DNA from: Bacteroidota bacterium
GTDB lineage: Bacteria > Bacteroidota > Rhodothermia > Rhodothermales > Bin80
Assembly (NCBI GenBank): GCA_028875125.1
Contig: JAPPGC010000018.1
Coordinates: 1-58,101, forward strand
Direction: 5' to 3'
Length of the DNA stretch: 58,101 nt
Below the pieces are notes generated by a model. It worked only from the letters and a program-made list of their open reading frames with translations. It did not search any database and had not been told where the DNA came from. Below are positions 55,378-58,101 of the stretch, piece after piece (position 1 is the stretch's first letter; each line of letters starts with the position of its first letter). The translations under genes and the position numbers were made by a program.

Positions 55378-56328
55378 CTAAAGCACTGTTTTCAATTTGT
55401 CCTCTTTGCCTGTCTCCCACACAATGTGATTGTGTTGTTGAGTATCGAAATGCACCTTCTTTAAAATTGCCTTTTTGCAAGTAGAAATAACTTCAAGCCC
55501 CATTCCATCGGCGTATCCCGCTTCGTAATAGACACTTCCGCGCACCCCCGGTCTTCCGTGCGTATAGTTGACTACAACGAAACGAGCTTCGCGTATTTCG
55601 CTGATGATTTGATTGACAATCAATCCCACGAATTGCTGTTCCTTGACCAGCACCGGTTCGTAGCCCAATTCCTCAATGGCAGGTTTGATGCCTTTTTTCC
55701 ACACATTTTCGGTAGACTCGTGATACCACATGACTAAGAGCACCCGATCGGAGGCTAGGTTAACCCCTTCTTTATCGGTCGGGTGACTCAGTTTAGGATT
55801 GTTGTTATTCCGAAGGCGGGCTGGGGTAGTCAAATCAACGTCAGCATCCTCGTTCAAGAGATCTTCAACGAGTGGAATCAGCGACTCAATTACCATCCGC
55901 GCCTCATGAGTGGATGCGAGATTCCCAGCGATATCGGTAGTCTCAATCATTTCCAGTCGCGCGATGGATTCGTGGGGAAGAAAAGGTCTCTCCAAGGATC
56001 TGAAACGGACGACCCATCCGGCAACTGTAATCCCTAGAAGATAGACACCATCGGGATCATCAATATTTACGAAAAGGTCTCTGGTTTTGATCTCGTCACA
56101 GAGTTCCCTCAGTGCTATCTTCTGAGCCTTCTGCAAAAACATTATTAGAAGGGGCTTGTTTAGGGTAATTATTTTGGCACCAACTATAAGCGCGAAGACA
56201 TTGATCGAGGCATCGTGAACGAGAGTCTGAATGCCCCCAAAGCGAGAGTGTTTATGAAGGATGCCTTCCGCACTGGTGCTACACCCGACGCCGGTATCGC
56301 CATTACAATAACTTTCTACCAACGTCAA
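55378..56328 (-). CDS. NDT/TIR-like effector-type protein
   Basis: A 316-residue frame; the true start is uncertain (ATG 56142, at residue 63, is an alternative). Residues about 195-316 are a nucleoside 2-deoxyribosyltransferase/TIR-like domain: VLLVMWYHESTENVWKKGI, KPAIEELGYEP, EIREARFVVVNYTHGRPGVR and GSVYYEAGYADGMGLEV with candidate catalytic Glu 269, then KVHFDTQQHNHIVW. The N-half (LYLLGITVAGW-like stretch near 95-107) looks like a winged-helix or regulatory part. The frame stops at TAG 55378, but the same frame continues for 17 codons with the usual end of the domain (NRTIKLMGHGP) to TAA 55324, so an amber stop trims the C-terminus. Related domains cleave nucleosides or NAD in anti-phage systems. 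Confidence 0.72.
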   Translation of the reverse strand: MTLVESYCNGDTGVGCSTSAEGILHKHSRFGGIQTLVHDASINVFALIVGAKIITLNKPLLIMFLQKAQKIALRELCDEIKTRDLFVNIDDPDGVYLLGITVAGWVVRFRSLERPFLPHESIARLEMIETTDIAGNLASTHEARMVIESLIPLVEDLLNEDADVDLTTPARLRNNNNPKLSHPTDKEGVNLASDRVLLVMWYHESTENVWKKGIKPAIEELGYEPVLVKEQQFVGLIVNQIISEIREARFVVVNYTHGRPGVRGSVYYEAGYADGMGLEVISTCKKAILKKVHFDTQQHNHIVWETGKEDKLKTVL

Positions 56329-56670
56329 GATTAAGTCGGAACAACGATAACGCCCTAGAGAAATGAGCGATACTTAACTAGCTTGAGAGATTCTCCCAGC
56401 GTTTCTATAGTGTGATCTGAAGGTAATCGTTGAACTGTGTGGCAGGGGAGAGCCGGAATCCACCATGTATTGCCCCCGGCGATTGTGCAGATAGCCGTTG
56501 GCCGTTGCATGTGTGACATTTTTGAGTCTGCCTCTTCTGTCATCTCACGACCACAAGTAAGATCGTCGTATGTCCTAGGGCTTTGTTGACATTGGCAAAT
56601 ATTGAGATCCAGTTTTCATAGGGCATGCGAAAAACTTTTCTGGTAAGATCAGGGGGATAAGGACGGAGTA
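56329..56670. other. Intergenic, no recognised gene
   Basis: About 340 bp. A minus-strand frame at 56355-56543 encodes 62 residues with no recognisable family. Nothing else is supported. Confidence 0.4.
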
Positions 56671-56940
56671 TCAATTCCGTGTGAGTGCCTTAAGGAAACC
56701 TTTATAGGCGGGCTTGGGTCTGTACTCCGCATCAAACAGTAGCCCCCACTCTGGATTACCCCAGAATTCAATCAGCCAACTCTCTGGATCACGTAACCCC
56801 CACCATTTGATTACAAATCGATTAGCTTCGGGTAGGTGCATGAAGGCCGTTACAATGTCCTCTACGCATTGCTTCTGAAGTTCACTCCGTTCACAAGTGC
56901 AAAGTTTAGTTGTGTAGGTGCACCTCCCAGCCTCACTAGA
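56671..56940 (-). pseudogene. GH10 endo-xylanase C-terminal fragment
   Basis: An open stretch on the minus strand without a start encodes the end of a glycoside hydrolase family 10 enzyme: LQKQCVEDIVTAFM (helix 8 region), RFVIKWWGLRDPESWL (the GH10 strand corresponding to VWGxTDxxSW), WGLLFDAEYRPKPAYKGFLKAL, then a TGA at 56671-56673. GH10 enzymes cut xylan, and this C-terminal motif is very characteristic. The upstream (right) side is replaced at about 56942 by an ISL3-like end, so the gene was cut by that element. A non-functional remnant. Confidence 0.72.
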
Positions 56941-56941
56941 G

Positions 56942-57186
56942 CGGCTCTTCGGCTATTTTTGTGAAAAGTTGATTTTTCGAATTCTGGGGCTTAGGTCAAG
57001 TCCGCCCAGATGGAAGTGAATTGCATCGACGAACCGATCTTTGTTGCGGAATCCGCGTGCGCGTGCTTTGATCGTCTTGCTCCGACTGTTGATGCTTTCT
57101 GCGGGGCCATTACTGACCTTTAGAATGATGGCATTGAGCATGCCCCACAAGCGATTCTTGATGGTTTTGGCGGCCTCTTTGACGGG
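56942..57186 (-). pseudogene. ISL3-type transposase C-terminal remnant, copy 1
   Basis: Encodes the end of an ISL3-family transposase: VKEAAKTIKNRLWGML, ILKVSNGPAESINSRSKTIK, ARARGFRNKDRFVDAIHFHL, GGLDLSPR, stop near 56953. The sequence ggctcttcgg at the left boundary resembles an ISL3 terminal repeat start. Upstream similarity ends near 57186, so the catalytic domain is absent from this copy. Confidence 0.75.
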
Positions 57187-57443
57187 CACAGTGGGACCAC
57201 CGACAAAGAAGAAACTCGGAAAGCCAAACTGGAGATCTTGTTTTTGAGTTCCTATTTGCATTGGAATAGTTACAATAACTCCATTTGGTATGCATTTGCC
57301 GCCGTTGGAAAAACCCTGTCGGTAGACGTCTGGTATAGCTTTTATAGTGGGTACAGAACCCTGGAACCTACATATTTGGCTCTGATATACACGATTGTAG
57401 CGTGGCCTGCGAGGCCACACAACCATTCATAGAAAAGTCGAAA

Positions 57444-57587
57444 ATGAAACAGAATAAGATTGAGAATACGAAGCGGGCACTAAGGGGCGCGTTCAAGAAC
57501 AGTGAGGCCCCTCTCGGAATGGGTTGGTGTGTATTTGGTGTGATCGTTTTGGCGGTCATTTGGTTTGCTTTTCGGCCATTATTGTGA
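57444..57587 (+). CDS. Small single-helix membrane protein (putative)
   Basis: A 47-codon frame (MKQNKIENTKRALRGAFKNS, then EAPLGMGWCVFGVIVLAVIW) with one C-terminal transmembrane helix and a basic N-terminus. Its stop lies at the edge of ISL3 remnant copy 2. It sits between two transposase remnants, so it may be a passenger or chance frame. No family is recognised. Confidence 0.35.
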   Translation: MKQNKIENTKRALRGAFKNSEAPLGMGWCVFGVIVLAVIWFAFRPLL

Positions 57588-57710
57588 AAAGTTGATTTTT
57601 CATATTCTGGGGCTTAGGTCAAGTCCGCCCAAATGAAAGTAAATTGCATCGACGAATTGGTCTTTGTTGCTGAATCAGCGCGAGCGGACTTTGATCGTCT
57701 TGTTGAGCCT
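57572..57710 (-). repeat. ISL3 remnant, copy 2 of the 3-prime end
   Basis: This segment repeats 56948-57080 with many substitutions: gtgaaaagttgatttttc, ggggcttaggtcaagtccgc and attgcatcgacgaa occur in both, in the same order and orientation. Translated on the minus strand it reads TIKVRSR, stop, FSNKDQFVDAIYFHLGGLDL, stop, with two in-frame TGA codons, so it is more decayed than copy 1. Confidence 0.8.
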
Positions 57711-58095
57711 CAACAACGAAGACCGAAGCATTTGCAATTACATGGATAACCGATAATAGATGACATAATACACCGATTTGGACAGGTGACGCCCTTCAAG
57801 AATCCACACAGTTTGCAGATTGCGGGAGGTGTGTGTTAAACTTTGTTTATCAAACGAGCACCGTTGCCGTATCTGCATCCAAAACAATCGTCAGATATTT
57901 GCGCCGCTTCTTTTAAGAAACTTCATCCACAAAGATGTGCGCGACCACCCGAACCATTATTCGATCCAGCCCCCGTTCCACCGCACGATGGAGGACCCTG
58001 TTTATCGCTTTTCAATCAATCCCCCAACTGTCGGGACACCGCCAAAAGGGCTTGTTTCAATCATTGAGGAAACTTTTGATTGTTTTTGTGACTGA
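57711..58095 (-). pseudogene. ISL3-type transposase middle fragment, several stops
   Basis: On the minus strand a broken frame gives KAINRVLHRAVERGLDRIMV, VVAHIFVDEVS, stop, KKRRKYLTIVLDADTATVLV, which matches the DDE region of ISL3 transposases (the Asp-Glu of VDEVS is the expected first catalytic position). In-frame TGA, TAA and TGA codons interrupt it. Together with the two C-terminal copies it represents a collapsed ISL3 element that runs to the window edge. Confidence 0.6.
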
Positions 58096-58101
58096 TAGGG
58101 C

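Noticed and set aside
1959-55380. Stop-codon reassignment as the cause of interrupted genes
   Set aside because: All three stop codons are involved, each is also used as a normal terminator in intact genes here, and frameshifts occur as well. Decay or sequence errors explain it better.
55093-55464. 123-codon plus-strand frame
   Set aside because: It overlaps the end of the NDT-like gene on the other strand, and no domain, signal or ribosome site supports it.
58000-58095. Plus-strand frame ending near the right edge
   Set aside because: The minus strand at this place encodes recognisable ISL3 transposase sequence, so the plus-strand frame is a shadow.
1-58101. CRISPR array or tandem repeat cluster
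   Set aside because: No regularly spaced repeats were seen anywhere on reading the window; the only repeats are the isolated pairs listed.

Overview
The window most likely comes from a marine, possibly sponge-associated, bacterium of the Rhodothermota/Bacteroidota. This is an inference from gene content: secreted 6-bladed beta-propeller lipoproteins, several FGly-type sulfatases, DUF1080/ThuA/PQQ-dehydrogenase fusions, Tat-exported Gfo/Idh/MocA proteins, a CxxCH-terminated SGNH-propeller-cytochrome fusion, and sigma-54. No rRNA, tRNA or CRISPR array was recognised.

Layout. About 1-5.3 kb (minus strand) is a decaying cluster of propeller lipoproteins with a thioredoxin-like gene, interrupted by a broken IS110 element. 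About 5.4-6.5 kb is mostly remnant DNA, with a transposase N-terminus next to a perfect 17-bp inverted repeat. About 6.5-9.7 kb holds rpoN and ruvB; ruvB carries an in-frame mini-intein at the Walker A lysine. About 9.8-26.4 kb is a catabolic block: a GlcD/GlcF-like FAD/Fe-S oxidoreductase, an MFS carrier, DUF2911, two sulfatases, an SDR, a LarA-family racemase, a beta-hydroxyacid dehydrogenase, a lactonase, a Gfo/Idh enzyme, a YdcZ carrier and an aldo/keto reductase. About 26.8-45.8 kb is a secreted polysaccharide/keto-sugar block: an FG-GAP plus double DUF1080 protein, a ThuA-PQQ dehydrogenase fusion, a Tat-exported TIM-barrel isomerase, Gfo/Idh, DUF1080, a CBM9-like protein, a sulfamidase-like sulfatase, the SGNH-propeller-HEAT-cytochrome protein and another sulfatase. 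The likely theme is desulfation, oxidation to keto-sugars, cleavage, and uptake or oxidation of sugar acids.

About 39-57 kb looks like a defence island. Its centrepiece (46.1-49.5 kb) is one open reading frame that joins a Schlafen-type AlbA_2 plus HATPase_c_4 module to a complete prokaryotic Argonaute. The guide-binding MID pocket looks preserved, but the PIWI catalytic positions look lost. Next come a GIY-YIG/SF2-helicase restriction subunit with two N6-methylase-type genes (one frameshifted), and a protein with a nucleoside-deoxyribosyltransferase/TIR-like domain. A broken NYN-nuclease gene and a conserved gene of unknown function lie upstream. The right edge is a GH10 xylanase remnant cut by degenerate ISL3 transposase copies.

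A recurring feature is genes interrupted by single in-frame stops of all three kinds (thioredoxin-like, IS110, sulfatase, NYN, NDT-like, ISL3) or by frameshifts. This points to gene decay, or possibly to consensus errors in the assembly, rather than to a recoded stop codon.
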